Positions 7,916-15,275 of a stretch of DNA of 64,000 nt are shown in pieces. The stretch lies in contig NZ_AP025498.1 in the NCBI RefSeq assembly GCF_024347535.1, forward strand, positions 682,001 through 746,000, in the 5' to 3' direction. The notes beneath the pieces were generated by a model. It was not told the DNA's origin. It was given only the letters and a program-made list of their open reading frames with translations, and searched no databases. Source of the DNA: Vibrio kanaloae (lineage in GTDB: Bacteria > Pseudomonadota > Gammaproteobacteria > Enterobacterales > Vibrionaceae). How positions within the stretch are numbered: position 1 is the first letter of the stretch; each line of letters begins with the position of its first letter. The translations under genes and the position numbers were made by a program.

Positions 7916-8613
7916 GCTTGACTCACATCACCAACAGCGACTTTGTTTATTGGCTTGCCTTTAGTATCGTCTGATGGGTTTGCTTGAATCGACATGCCTT
8001 CTAGCCACACATTCACATAGTTCAGAGTATGTTCTAGTTGAGCGAGCACTCGATCGGCCCAAAGGCCTAATAGCTGTGCGCCTGAAATCGCCGGAAGCGC
8101 GATCATCAAGCCAGCTGCAGTGGTTCTCATAGCCAAGCCTAACCCGTCTGCTAGATCGTTTGGCGTAATACTCCCGGTCGTAGCTGCTACACCTTTGAAC
8201 ATTTCAATAAGGCCAAGCACCGTACCAAGCAAGCCAATTAGCGGGCTGATCACGCCAATCAAACCAAGTAGCCTTAAACCTGCGTGCAGCTGGTGGCGTT
8301 TTTCTTGTAGCCATATCCCTGCTGCATCTTCACGTAACCCTTTCGAAAAAGAGTGGTGAGCAAGCAACATCGAGACGCCCTTGTATAGCAACGGTCGTTT
8401 AGCTGAAATAGACTGAGCGAGAGCTTCGATGTCTTTGCTGTTGGTTGGTGAGATCTGGTTGAGCTCGCGACGAATGGCGCGTTTGCCAACACCAATACTT
8501 AGCATCACTTGGAAGATACGCTCAGAGATGATCATTGCGGTAAGGGCTGAACAGATAAGAAGAGGCCAAGTCATTAAGCCCAGCTGTTCTTGTAAATAAC
8601 TGATTTGTTGCAT
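7912..8613 (-). CDS. exbB: ExbB proton-channel subunit
   Basis: 233 residues with three membrane helices: one near the N-terminus (LMTWPLLICSALTAMIISE) and two in the conserved MotA/TolQ/ExbB domain (LGLIGVISPLIGLLGTVLGL, and AAGLMIALPAISGAQLLGLW). The GLLGTVxGxIxMF stretch is the family signature. It partners with ExbD and TonB in the inner membrane. It starts two bases after the tonB stop codon and overlaps exbD by four bases. Confidence 0.92.
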   Translation of the reverse strand: MQQISYLQEQLGLMTWPLLICSALTAMIISERIFQVMLSIGVGKRAIRRELNQISPTNSKDIEALAQSISAKRPLLYKGVSMLLAHHSFSKGLREDAAGIWLQEKRHQLHAGLRLLGLIGVISPLIGLLGTVLGLIEMFKGVAATTGSITPNDLADGLGLAMRTTAAGLMIALPAISGAQLLGLWADRVLAQLEHTLNYVNVWLEGMSIQANPSDDTKGKPINKVAVGDVSQA

Positions 8614-8615
8614 GA

Positions 8616-9425
8616 TTATTCCAATTTAAAACGAACGGGTAGTTGTACGCGGTGAGCAATCGCTCTACCATTGACAGTGTGAGGTGAAAATTTCCATTGT
8701 TTAATGGCGTCTAAAGCGGCGTTGTCGAGTATTAGCAGACCTGATGAATTGATTAATGCTTGTTTAATTTGTTTACCTTCTGCATCTAACCAGACCTCAT
8801 AGATAGCGACGCCTTCAATACCACGACGTACTGCCTGTCTAGGGTAGTTCGGCGGTGTAGGGCGTTCAGAGAAAGAAGGCTTAGTCACTAGTACCGGCTC
8901 TTGGTTTGATACGCCTTGGTTTACTTCCTGAGGTTGGCTCGCAGACTCGTTCATATTCTTATCTACTTTCTTGTCGGCCAGCTTCTCTGGTTGAGTGGCT
9001 GGTTGTGGGCGTTTTTTCTTCACGACCTTTTTCTCAGTCACCGGTCTCTTTTGAACCGGCTTTTTCTCGACTTTCTTTTCCACAACCTTTTTCTCTACTT
9101 TCTTGGGTTGAGGCTTATTGGTGATCGCTTTTTTCTTTGGTGTAGATTTGGCTTGCTCTGTCTCAACGGCCTTTGGCTCGACAGGTTTAGGTTCTGCTTG
9201 TGAGACCGTTTCTTGGGGTGGTTCTGGTTCAACCGGTTCTGTAACGGTTTTTTGTTGAGCCGGGGAAGGCGTGCTCTTTGGAGTGAAGTTGATCGATACC
9301 GTGTTCGATTGGCTACCTGCAGGCATGGCAAATACTTTGGACTCTTGAGCAACAAATAATAGCGCCGCATGAATCACTAACGATGCACCGCTGGCAATAA
9401 CATATCTAGGAACGTTCACATTCAA
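8616..9425 (-). CDS. tonB: TonB energy-transducing protein
   Basis: 269 residues. The N-terminal membrane anchor (residues about 10-27) has the S-x3-H motif (SLVIHAALLF) that couples to ExbBD. Residues about 50-180 are a Pro/Lys/Glu/Val-rich periplasm-spanning rod with KKVEKKVVEKK-like tandem runs. The C-terminal domain has YPRQAVRRGIEGVAIYEVWL and ends in FKLE, the fold that grips TonB boxes of outer-membrane receptors. It is first in the leftward haem operon. A Fur-like site lies 55-80 bp upstream of its ATG. Confidence 0.93.
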   Translation of the reverse strand: MNVNVPRYVIASGASLVIHAALLFVAQESKVFAMPAGSQSNTVSINFTPKSTPSPAQQKTVTEPVEPEPPQETVSQAEPKPVEPKAVETEQAKSTPKKKAITNKPQPKKVEKKVVEKKVEKKPVQKRPVTEKKVVKKKRPQPATQPEKLADKKVDKNMNESASQPQEVNQGVSNQEPVLVTKPSFSERPTPPNYPRQAVRRGIEGVAIYEVWLDAEGKQIKQALINSSGLLILDNAALDAIKQWKFSPHTVNGRAIAHRVQLPVRFKLE

Positions 9426-9477
9426 TCCTTAATCCACTCCAAAATCTGTATCGGATTATTGCTTACAATCTAAATAA

Positions 9478-9504
9478 GATCAATTATCAATTGCATTATC
9501 ATTT
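9478..9504. promoter_or_regulatory. Fur-like operator in the tonB / hutW-hutX divergent promoter region
   Basis: On the minus strand the segment reads AATGATAATGCAATTGATAA and continues TTGAT, with two GATAAT hexamers in Fur-box spacing. It lies between the leftward tonB operon and the rightward hut genes, so one iron-responsive site could serve both. This matches known Fur control of Vibrio haem-uptake genes. Visual match only. Confidence 0.6.
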
Positions 9505-9579
9505 GCGTCTATCTATGATTCTTTCAGTTTTAGCGAATCGTTTTTCAGACTTTGCTATGTAAGTGTTTAGAGAGATTAT

Positions 9580-9684
9580 ATGAGTCTTGACGTTTATAAA
9601 TTGGACGAATCAATTCTAGGTGTGTCGAGCCCTGATCCGCTTCGTTTTGCGTTTACAAAATTCTGGACAGTAAGCCTCGCTTAA
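9580..9684 (+). pseudogene. hutW: hutW remnant (34 codons), most of the gene deleted
   Basis: An ATG-initiated frame encodes about 27 residues, MSLDVYKLDESILG followed by VSSPDPLRFAFTK, that read like the N-terminus of HutW, the radical-SAM haem-utilisation protein (LG-x3-PDPLRFAF pattern). It then runs directly into FWTVSLA and a stop. Full HutW is roughly 450 residues and has a CxxxCxxC cluster; none of that is present. The remnant is exactly where hutW is expected, ahead of hutX and hutZ and behind the shared Fur-like region. FWTVSLA might be the residual C-terminus joined in frame by an internal deletion, but I cannot verify that. A small functional peptide is less likely. Confidence 0.65.
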
Positions 9685-9743
9685 TATCGAACCTTTTAGT
9701 TTGTAACTTACGTAAATTACTCGTTTATACGGAAACATATTCA

Positions 9744-10265
9744 ATGACAGATACAACATTAGAACTAACAGAAACTCTAGAACAACGTGTCGCTCGCACT
9801 ATTGAAGAAGAACCAAAACTGCTTCCTACCGCGGTTGCTGAGAAGTTAGGCGTTTCAGAGGTTGAAGTCGTTGCTGCTTTTCCAAATGACATGGCGGTGA
9901 TGTTAGATGGTAGCCGTGCTCAGGAGATTCTAGAAGGCCTAGTGGGTTGGGGCCCTATGACCACAATCATGCATTCATTCGGCTCAATCTTCGAAGTAAA
10001 AGCGCCGTTCCCGAAAGGTAAAGTAGCGCGTGGTTATTACAACCTTATGGGCAGAGAAGGCGAGCTCCATGGCCACCTCAAGCTCGACAACATTAAGCAC
10101 ATTGGCTTAGTGAGCAGGGCGTTCATGGGGCGTGAAAGTCACTACTTCGGTTTCTTCAGTGAAACGGGCGAGAACATTTTTAAGATCTACCTAGGCCGTA
10201 ATGAAAAGCGTGAGCTAATTGCCGACCAAGTTGAACGCTTCAAAACGTTAAAAGAACAAGCTTAA
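9744..10265 (+). CDS. hutX: HutX cytosolic haem carrier
   Basis: 173 residues, no signal peptide. The N-terminal part has a winged-helix-like stretch (LLPTAVAEKLGVSEVEVVAA). The core GWGPMTTIMHSFGSIFEVKA through GYYNLMGREGELHGHL matches HutX/HuvX family proteins, which bind haem in the cytoplasm and pass it to HutZ. It follows the hutW remnant by 60 bp and presumably now starts the functional part of the rightward unit. hutX-hutZ order agrees with V. cholerae. Confidence 0.9.
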   Translation: MTDTTLELTETLEQRVARTIEEEPKLLPTAVAEKLGVSEVEVVAAFPNDMAVMLDGSRAQEILEGLVGWGPMTTIMHSFGSIFEVKAPFPKGKVARGYYNLMGREGELHGHLKLDNIKHIGLVSRAFMGRESHYFGFFSETGENIFKIYLGRNEKRELIADQVERFKTLKEQA

Positions 10266-10325
10266 ATACAATCAATAGCAAGCTTAAATAAGATTGCCTA
10301 TTAGCTTAAACAGTACATCAATGCT

Positions 10326-10363
10326 CGAGGATCGTTGAGTTCGCTAATGATCGCTCAACCTCG
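10326..10363 (+). other. Hairpin in the hutX-hutZ spacer
   Basis: CGAGG/CCTCG and TTGAG/CTCAA pair with a four-base bulge and a 14-base loop. There is no T-run, so it may modulate the message between the two genes rather than terminate it. Confidence 0.35.
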
Positions 10364-10406
10364 GGCAAAAATAATAAATCAGAGAAAGTGAAGAAAGGAA
10401 TTACCC

Positions 10407-10937
10407 ATGGAACAGCAAGTAAAACAAGAACGTCTACAAGGTCGTCTAGGTCCAGAAATTAAAGAATTTCGCCAAGAGCGCCGTACCCTTCAACTTGCAA
10501 CGGTTGATGAAGAAGGCCGCCCAAACGTAAGTTACGCCCCTTTCGTTCAGAACCAAGAAGGTTACTTTGTTCTAATTTCTGATATTGCTCGTCATGCTCG
10601 TAACTTGAAAGCAAACCCTCAAGTCTCTTTGATGATGATCGAAGATGAAGAGAGCTCGAAGCAGCTTTACGCGCGTAAGCGTTTAACGTTTGATGCTCAA
10701 GCGAGTGTTGTAGCGCGTGAAACGGAACTTTGGACTCAAGTGATTGGACAGATGCAAGAGCGTTTTGGCGAAATCATCGATGGCTTGAGCCAGCTTCAAG
10801 ATTTCTCTCTATTCAACCTTAAAGCAGAGAACGGCCTGTTTGTGAAAGGCTTTGGTCAAGCATACCAAGTGTCTGGTGATGATCTGGTGGATTTCGTTCA
10901 CCTGCAAGAAGGCCACAAAAAAGTATCTAACGAGTAA
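10407..10937 (+). CDS. hutZ: HutZ haem-degrading/haem-utilisation protein
   Basis: 176 residues, pyridoxamine-phosphate-oxidase-like split-barrel fold: RTLQLATVDEEGRPNVSYAP at residues 27-46 and FVLISDIARHARNLKANPQV at 54-73. In V. cholerae HutZ, His170 ligates haem and Asp132 tunes it (established work). Here counting gives D132 (QLQDFSLF) and H170 (HLQEGHKK), both at the same positions, so haem binding and degradation should be intact. The ATG has AGGAA upstream. With HutX it forms the cytosolic end of the haem pathway, and a strong terminator follows. Confidence 0.93.
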   Translation: MEQQVKQERLQGRLGPEIKEFRQERRTLQLATVDEEGRPNVSYAPFVQNQEGYFVLISDIARHARNLKANPQVSLMMIEDEESSKQLYARKRLTFDAQASVVARETELWTQVIGQMQERFGEIIDGLSQLQDFSLFNLKAENGLFVKGFGQAYQVSGDDLVDFVHLQEGHKKVSNE

Positions 10938-10960
10938 TCTCGTTTAACCTATTTCTTAAA

Positions 10961-10987
10961 GAGCCCTCCACAGAGTGAGGGCTTTTT
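10961..10987 (+). terminator. Terminator of hutXZ
   Basis: GAGCCCTC-cacagagt-GAGGGCTTTTTT, 24 bp after the hutZ stop. Confidence 0.85.
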
Positions 10988-11150
10988 TATGTCTAAAAAT
11001 CGTCGTTAGCACGTCGAAGAGTTTTGTAATTACTTTGTAAATATATGGAGCGTTGCAAATACAATGGGCGCAGATGTCAGAAAAAGCAGACTAAATCAAA
11101 GAGTTTGCTATATTGGCGTCTGATTACTATTTATGTGTAAGGATCACTAC

Positions 11151-11693
11151 GTGAAACCAGTAAGTCGAGATTGGGACGAGTTCTGTTACCCTTTTATTTA
11201 TGAAGACAGTCCTATCTGTGATTTTGAGATTCTGTCGGACGAACTATGCTGCCGAGTTGGGTTGGTGTTGTCTTTGGAGCTGGAACCACAAGTTCGCGAT
11301 ATCTTGCAACGCCTGCAACCAAACATCTACCACCTTAATGGATCTGTACGTGGGAAATTAGCGATCACTGAATCCGAACTGGTCGAGCTAAAGCAAGATT
11401 ACCACCGTATCCGTGAGCAGTTAGAAGGTGGTTTCAAAGGTTTTGTATTACCCGGAGGGCATCGAGTGTCAAGCGAGCTTCACTTATGTCGCTGTCAGGC
11501 TAAAAAAGTCGTGCGAGCATTGGTGAGTATTGAGCATCATGAAAGTAAAAAGTCACCTGACCCGGTTCTTTTTAAATACGCTAACTTAGTCGCGAACACT
11601 CTCTATGCATTGGCCTCTTTTACCAATCATGTCAATGAAGTTGAAGAAGTGGAGTTTATGAGTAAGAGTTATTCTATGCCAAAGAAATCTTAA
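11151..11693 (+). CDS. Cobalamin adenosyltransferase-like (PduO/MMAB fold) protein lacking the ATP-binding N-terminus
   Basis: 180 residues from a GTG at 11151 with AAGGA seven bases upstream; an ATG at 11133 adds six codons but has no such site. The C-terminal two-thirds resemble PduO-type ATP:cob(I)alamin adenosyltransferases: FVLPGGHRVSSELHLCRCQA, then PDPVLFKYANLVANTLYALA, both family hallmarks. However, the N-terminal ATP-binding TKTGDxGxT region is absent, replaced by a Cys-rich stretch (EFCYPFIYEDSPICDF, ELCCRVG), and the usual RxxxRRAER helix reads CRCQAKKVVRAL. The protein is therefore probably not a working adenosyltransferase. Cobalamin or other tetrapyrrole binding is possible but unproven. 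Confidence 0.7.
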   Translation: MKPVSRDWDEFCYPFIYEDSPICDFEILSDELCCRVGLVLSLELEPQVRDILQRLQPNIYHLNGSVRGKLAITESELVELKQDYHRIREQLEGGFKGFVLPGGHRVSSELHLCRCQAKKVVRALVSIEHHESKKSPDPVLFKYANLVANTLYALASFTNHVNEVEEVEFMSKSYSMPKKS

Positions 11694-11726
11694 GGAAGAG
11701 TTCTACACTGATTCATCTCTAAGCTA

Positions 11727-11766
11727 AGAAGCTAAACCATTAAGCATGATGCTAGGTTTAGCTTCT
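11727..11766. terminator. Convergent-gene hairpin, probable bidirectional terminator
   Basis: A perfect 12-bp stem AGAAGCTAAACC/GGTTTAGCTTCT with an inner AGCAT-G-ATGCT hairpin, placed between the converging 11151-11693 gene and cheV. It has no U-tract on either side, so the termination role is inferred from position. Confidence 0.55.
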
Positions 11767-11776
11767 AAAGTCGCGC

Positions 11777-12691
11777 TTAAGCGGGTGTAGAGGCGTCGTT
11801 TAAGACTTTTGCTCCGCGTAGCATCGCTTCGATTAATTCGCCCGCGTTGAACTTCTCAAGTGCTTCATGTGCACCCACCTGATTGGCACGGTCAACACAG
11901 ATTTCACTTGATAGTGAGGTATGCAAAATACAGTAGGCATGACTTAGGGCGTTGTCATTTTGAACTTCAAACGCAAGCTCGTAGCCATCTAACCCTGGCA
12001 TCTCGATATCACTCACCAGAAGATCAATGGCATTGCCAGTGCTGGCTTGGCGTCGCATCAGGTCGATAGCATCTAAGCCGTTGTTACATATGCTGTAAGG
12101 GATGTTGATGCTGTCTAAGGCATCAGATAACTGTTTACGTGCAATCAAAGAATCATCAACCAATAAGATATTCAGCGCTTTGAGGCGTTCCCTTTCAACA
12201 TCGGTAAGCATCGGAATATGCGCATTCTCGTAATGTGGGTAGATTTTAGAAAGCAATAACTCCACATCGAGCATCTGAACAATACGATCTTCAAAGCGTG
12301 TAATGCCGGTAACGAAAACATTGCGCCCAACGCTCGCTGGTGGTGATTCAATGCTCTTCCAATCACATTCAATGATTTTATCAATCGAACGAACCAAAAA
12401 TGCGACTACCGTCCTCAAACAATCGGTGACGATGAGTACACAGCTTTGGTATTCAGTGGGTGCTATTGGACGAAAACCTATTGCTGCTGACATATCAATG
12501 ACAGGTACGGTAAGTTCTCTGATGGTCACTGTGCCGATGACGTGATGATGAGAATAAGGGATTTGAGTCATCGGCTGAAAAGGCACGATTTCTCTTACCT
12601 TAAGCGTGCCAATAGCAAAACTCTGAGTTAGGGATAATTTGAACATCAACATTCCCTGTGACTGGCTAGCTTTACTGATCGGTTTCGCCAT
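11777..12691 (-). CDS. cheV: CheV chemotaxis coupling protein (CheW domain plus receiver)
   Basis: 304 residues. Residues about 10-160 are a CheW-like scaffold domain (FAIGTLKVREIVPFQPMTQI, and GTVTIRELTVPVIDMSAAIG) that links chemoreceptors to CheA. Residues about 172-295 are a response-regulator receiver: acidic pair in ILLVDDS, phospho-acceptor Asp in LLVSDIEMPG, Thr/Ser in LHTSLS and Lys in ALEKFN are all present, so it should be phosphorylated. This domain order defines CheV. It lies apart from a chemotaxis cluster but in the same window as two chemoreceptors. A site reading AGGAGCC precedes the ATG. Confidence 0.92.
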   Translation of the reverse strand: MAKPISKASQSQGMLMFKLSLTQSFAIGTLKVREIVPFQPMTQIPYSHHHVIGTVTIRELTVPVIDMSAAIGFRPIAPTEYQSCVLIVTDCLRTVVAFLVRSIDKIIECDWKSIESPPASVGRNVFVTGITRFEDRIVQMLDVELLLSKIYPHYENAHIPMLTDVERERLKALNILLVDDSLIARKQLSDALDSINIPYSICNNGLDAIDLMRRQASTGNAIDLLVSDIEMPGLDGYELAFEVQNDNALSHAYCILHTSLSSEICVDRANQVGAHEALEKFNAGELIEAMLRGAKVLNDASTPA

Positions 12692-13005
12692 AAGTGGCTC
12701 CTGCTTTACTACGTACTTAGTTTATAAGGAATAATCTAAAGGGAAATAAGGGTGGCGGCAAGTCGCTATGCGGTTTTTAGGCGCTTTAACTCTGCTGTTT
12801 TCGGTTATAGAGTGAAGAATGGCAGTTCTTGGGGTAAAATCATGAAAAATGCTCGCTGTCGATAGTTTTATGTCTACAAGTCGGTAGCGTTAAACAGATA
12901 TACAACCGTCAGTGATTGGTGGTTATTTGAACAATTAATGGTTCGAAAATCGAGTGTTGAAGTAATCGTCTCATACAAACTGACAGTAACAAATTGAGAA
13001 TTATC
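12692..13005. other. Intergenic region between divergent cheV and ppiC (314 bp)
   Basis: It must hold the promoters of both genes. I see no terminator, structured RNA or clear sigma-28 element. Nothing else is supported. Confidence 0.5.
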
Positions 13006-13284
13006 ATGGCAAGAACAGCAGCAGCGCTTCATATTTTGGTGAAGCATAAAGAACAAGCAGAAGACATCATTAAACAGCTTAAAAAAGGTGCTAAATTTCA
13101 AACACTAGCGAAGAAGCACTCAACATGTCCATCTGGCAAAAAGGGCGGCGACCTAGGCGAGTTCAAGAAAGGTCAAATGGTGCCTCAGTTTGATAAGGTT
13201 TGTTTCTCTGGCGAGACGCTTGTACCACATCTTGTAAAAACAAAATTCGGTTGGCACGTAGTAAAGGTTCTCTACAGAACCTAG
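13006..13284 (+). CDS. ppiC: Parvulin-type peptidyl-prolyl cis-trans isomerase PpiC
   Basis: 92 residues, start at [15 protein letters not shown]. The whole protein is a single parvulin domain: the [13 protein letters not shown] opening, the Cys-containing [18 protein letters not shown] segment, the [12 protein letters not shown] core and the closing [13 protein letters not shown]. Length and sequence match cytosolic PpiC (E. coli Par10, 93 residues), which accelerates proline isomerisation in folding. The extra upstream codons to 12994 use a TTG and are not needed. Monocistronic, ending in a terminator. Confidence 0.92.
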   Translation: MARTAAALHILVKHKEQAEDIIKQLKKGAKFQTLAKKHSTCPSGKKGGDLGEFKKGQMVPQFDKVCFSGETLVPHLVKTKFGWHVVKVLYRT

Positions 13285-13310
13285 TGTAAGATATGTGTTT
13301 GATGGAATAC

Positions 13311-13337
13311 AAGGAGCGTATATACGCTCCTTTTTTG
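13311..13337 (+). terminator. Terminator of ppiC
   Basis: AAGGAGCGTA-TATACGCTCC stem followed by T6. Confidence 0.85.
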
Positions 13338-13441
13338 TGACTGTTTGGTGCACTTAAAAGCACAATGGCTGAGCGTTCATCCCTGACGTTATAAGATAAT
13401 TGGGGCTACGCCCTCGCCTATCCACCGTGACTAATTGGTAA

Positions 13442-13451
13442 GAGGATGAGG
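13442..13451 (+). promoter_or_regulatory. MalT-box-like sequence upstream of the amylase
   Basis: GAGGATGAGG differs at one of ten positions from the MalT box GGGGA(T/G)GAGG (established in enterics). It sits about 118 bp before the amylase ATG. A weaker 7/10 match is on the minus strand near 13378-13387. Visual match only. Confidence 0.4.
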
Positions 13452-13568
13452 GGTTTTAATGAGTAAGTCATATAATAAATGCCATTCTTAAGGAAATTTA
13501 AGCAGCTTTGCCTTTTTAGTCTTTGTCTTTATCTAGAAAGCTGTAACTGAGTTTGGTAGGAGAACAAC

Positions 13569-14954
13569 ATGGAGAGTTCAGCTATGTTAAGCAATCCAGC
13601 GACAGATGTCATATTGCATGCTTTTGACTGGTGCTATGCTGACGTAATGAAGAACGCCCCACAGATCCAAGAGTTGGGTTATAAATCTGTTTTAGTTTCA
13701 CCGGCAATGAAGTCGTTACGTAGCCCTAAAGGCTGCGACAGAGAGTCTGGCACTCAATGGTGGCAACGCTATCAGCCACAAGATTATCGTGTGATCGATA
13801 ATCAGTTGGGTGATACACAAGATTTTAAAGCGATGGTTGATGCGTTAAAGCAGCATGGGCTTCGTACCTATGTGGACGTAGTGTTTAACCACATGGCAAA
13901 CGAATCTGGTATCCGCAGTGACTTAACGTATCCTAATCTTCAAGATATGGCGTCTTACCAAAAAGACGCCGAATATTACGAATCAATACGCTTGTTTGGT
14001 GATCTTTCTAAGCCTTTATTTGATGAAAACGACTTCGTTGAAGCGTTTGGTATCAAAAACTGGAAAGATACGTGGGAAGTGCAGAATGGGCGTATTACTG
14101 GCGGAGCCAGCGATCCTGGCTTACCAACGTTGTTAGTCAACGACAATGTGGTTGCACAGCAGCGAGCGTATCTAAAAGCCTTGAAAGAGATAGGTGTGAA
14201 AGGTTTTCGTATCGATGCGGCAAAGCACATGACACTTTCCCATCTGTGTAGGGTGTGGACCGATGATATCTGCGAAGGAATGCACATCTTTGGTGAAATC
14301 ATTACTGATGGTGGTGCGACCCAAGAAGAGTATGAGCTATTCCTTGAACCATACCTGAAGCACACTCGCTTAGGCGCTTACGATTTCCCTTTATTCAATA
14401 CCATCTTCAAAGCCTTTGAAGAGCAGGGCAGCTTTAAGTCTCTGATCAATCCTTACTGTTTTGGTCAGGCGCTATCGAATATGCGAGCCATCACTTTTGC
14501 TGTGACTCATGATATTCCAAACAACGAAGTGTTTTTGGAATATGTGATGGATGAAGTTGACGAACGCTTGGCTCACGCCTTTATTCTTGGTCGAGATGGC
14601 GGTGTGCCGCTTGTCTATAGCGAATTAAGTACCAGTGGCATTCTGGATCAGAATGGTCAGCCTCGTTGGTTTAATGACTGGCGAGCGCCATATATGAGAA
14701 GAATGATTCAATTCCACAACCATGTTCATGGCGAAACGATGCGTGTGGTTGAAGCGAATGATGACTTGTTGGTATTTGTCCGTGGTGATAAAGGCATTGT
14801 TGTGATTAATAAATCTAAGCGAAGTAAAACAGCATCACTGACTTGGACTGGTGCAGTGACCGATTTGTTGTCTGGTGAAGTGTTCGAGTGCGTTGGCAAG
14901 GATTTAACCATTAAGATTGAACCTAACCAGTGCATGATGTTGACAACTAACTAG
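13569..14954 (+). CDS. GH13 alpha-amylase family glycosidase, cytosolic
   Basis: 461 residues with a GGTAGGAG site before the ATG. The four GH13 catalytic regions are present: VDVVFNH (region I), GFRIDAAKHM with the nucleophile Asp (II), HIFGEIITDG with the acid/base Glu (III) and FAVTHDIPNNE (IV). The catalytic barrel spans about residues 13-370 and is followed by a short C-terminal beta domain (VFVRGDKGIVVINKS). There is no signal peptide, so it should act on cytosolic maltodextrin or glycogen. Monocistronic; a MalT-like box lies upstream. Exact bond specificity cannot be read from sequence. Confidence 0.88.
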   Translation: MESSAMLSNPATDVILHAFDWCYADVMKNAPQIQELGYKSVLVSPAMKSLRSPKGCDRESGTQWWQRYQPQDYRVIDNQLGDTQDFKAMVDALKQHGLRTYVDVVFNHMANESGIRSDLTYPNLQDMASYQKDAEYYESIRLFGDLSKPLFDENDFVEAFGIKNWKDTWEVQNGRITGGASDPGLPTLLVNDNVVAQQRAYLKALKEIGVKGFRIDAAKHMTLSHLCRVWTDDICEGMHIFGEIITDGGATQEEYELFLEPYLKHTRLGAYDFPLFNTIFKAFEEQGSFKSLINPYCFGQALSNMRAITFAVTHDIPNNEVFLEYVMDEVDERLAHAFILGRDGGVPLVYSELSTSGILDQNGQPRWFNDWRAPYMRRMIQFHNHVHGETMRVVEANDDLLVFVRGDKGIVVINKSKRSKTASLTWTGAVTDLLSGEVFECVGKDLTIKIEPNQCMMLTTN

Positions 14955-14969
14955 GTCGAGCCTGTTATG

Positions 14970-15144
14970 ATACCAATCGTAGTAAATAACTGGTCATCCT
15001 AGCTTGTTAAAACGCTCGATAACTTCGTTATAAATTTTGATTGTAGAATAACTACTTATCGGAACTCTTTGTCGAATAGAGCCGCCTTGTTCTCAAGCCT
15101 TTTTCCTGCGCTATTTATGATCACTTACTTACTGTTGTTGGTAT
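14970..15144. mobile_element. MITE-like intergenic repeat, 175 bp
   Basis: The ends are imperfect inverted repeats: left ATACCAATCGTAGTAAATAA and right end, read in reverse complement, ATACCAACAACAGTAAGTAA. The first seven bases match exactly and roughly 20 of 27 overall. The interior has no coding capacity. I recall near-identical ATACCAA-bounded intergenic elements in Vibrio Splendidus-clade genomes, but cannot confirm it here and see only one copy in this window. A non-autonomous miniature element is the best reading. A clear target-site duplication is not visible. Confidence 0.55.
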
Positions 15145-15183
15145 GAGTTAAGCCCAACCGGTAAGTAAGATAAGATTGAAAAG

Positions 15184-15223
15184 AAAGCCCCGCTACTGGT
15201 AATCAGTAAGCGGGGCTTTTTAT
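15184..15223. terminator. Bidirectional terminator
   Basis: AAAGCCCCGCT ... AGCGGGGCTTT stem, 11 bp with one unpaired A, T-rich on the right and A-rich on the left. It sits between the amylase (+) and the chemoreceptor (-). Confidence 0.8.
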
Positions 15224-15275
15224 TTGAAGCTGTTTATTGGTTACTAAGCAAAGCGTTAGTTAAACTGACAGGCGA

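Larger units (their letters stand above)
14955..15275. other. Intergenic region with MITE-like repeat and terminator (321 bp)
   Basis: It contains the palindromic repeat element and the bidirectional terminator listed separately. No coding sequence was seen. Confidence 0.6.

Noticed and set aside
8906..9203. ORFs antisense to tonB
   Set aside because: Mirror images of the Pro/Lys-rich repetitive tonB rod; no independent signals.
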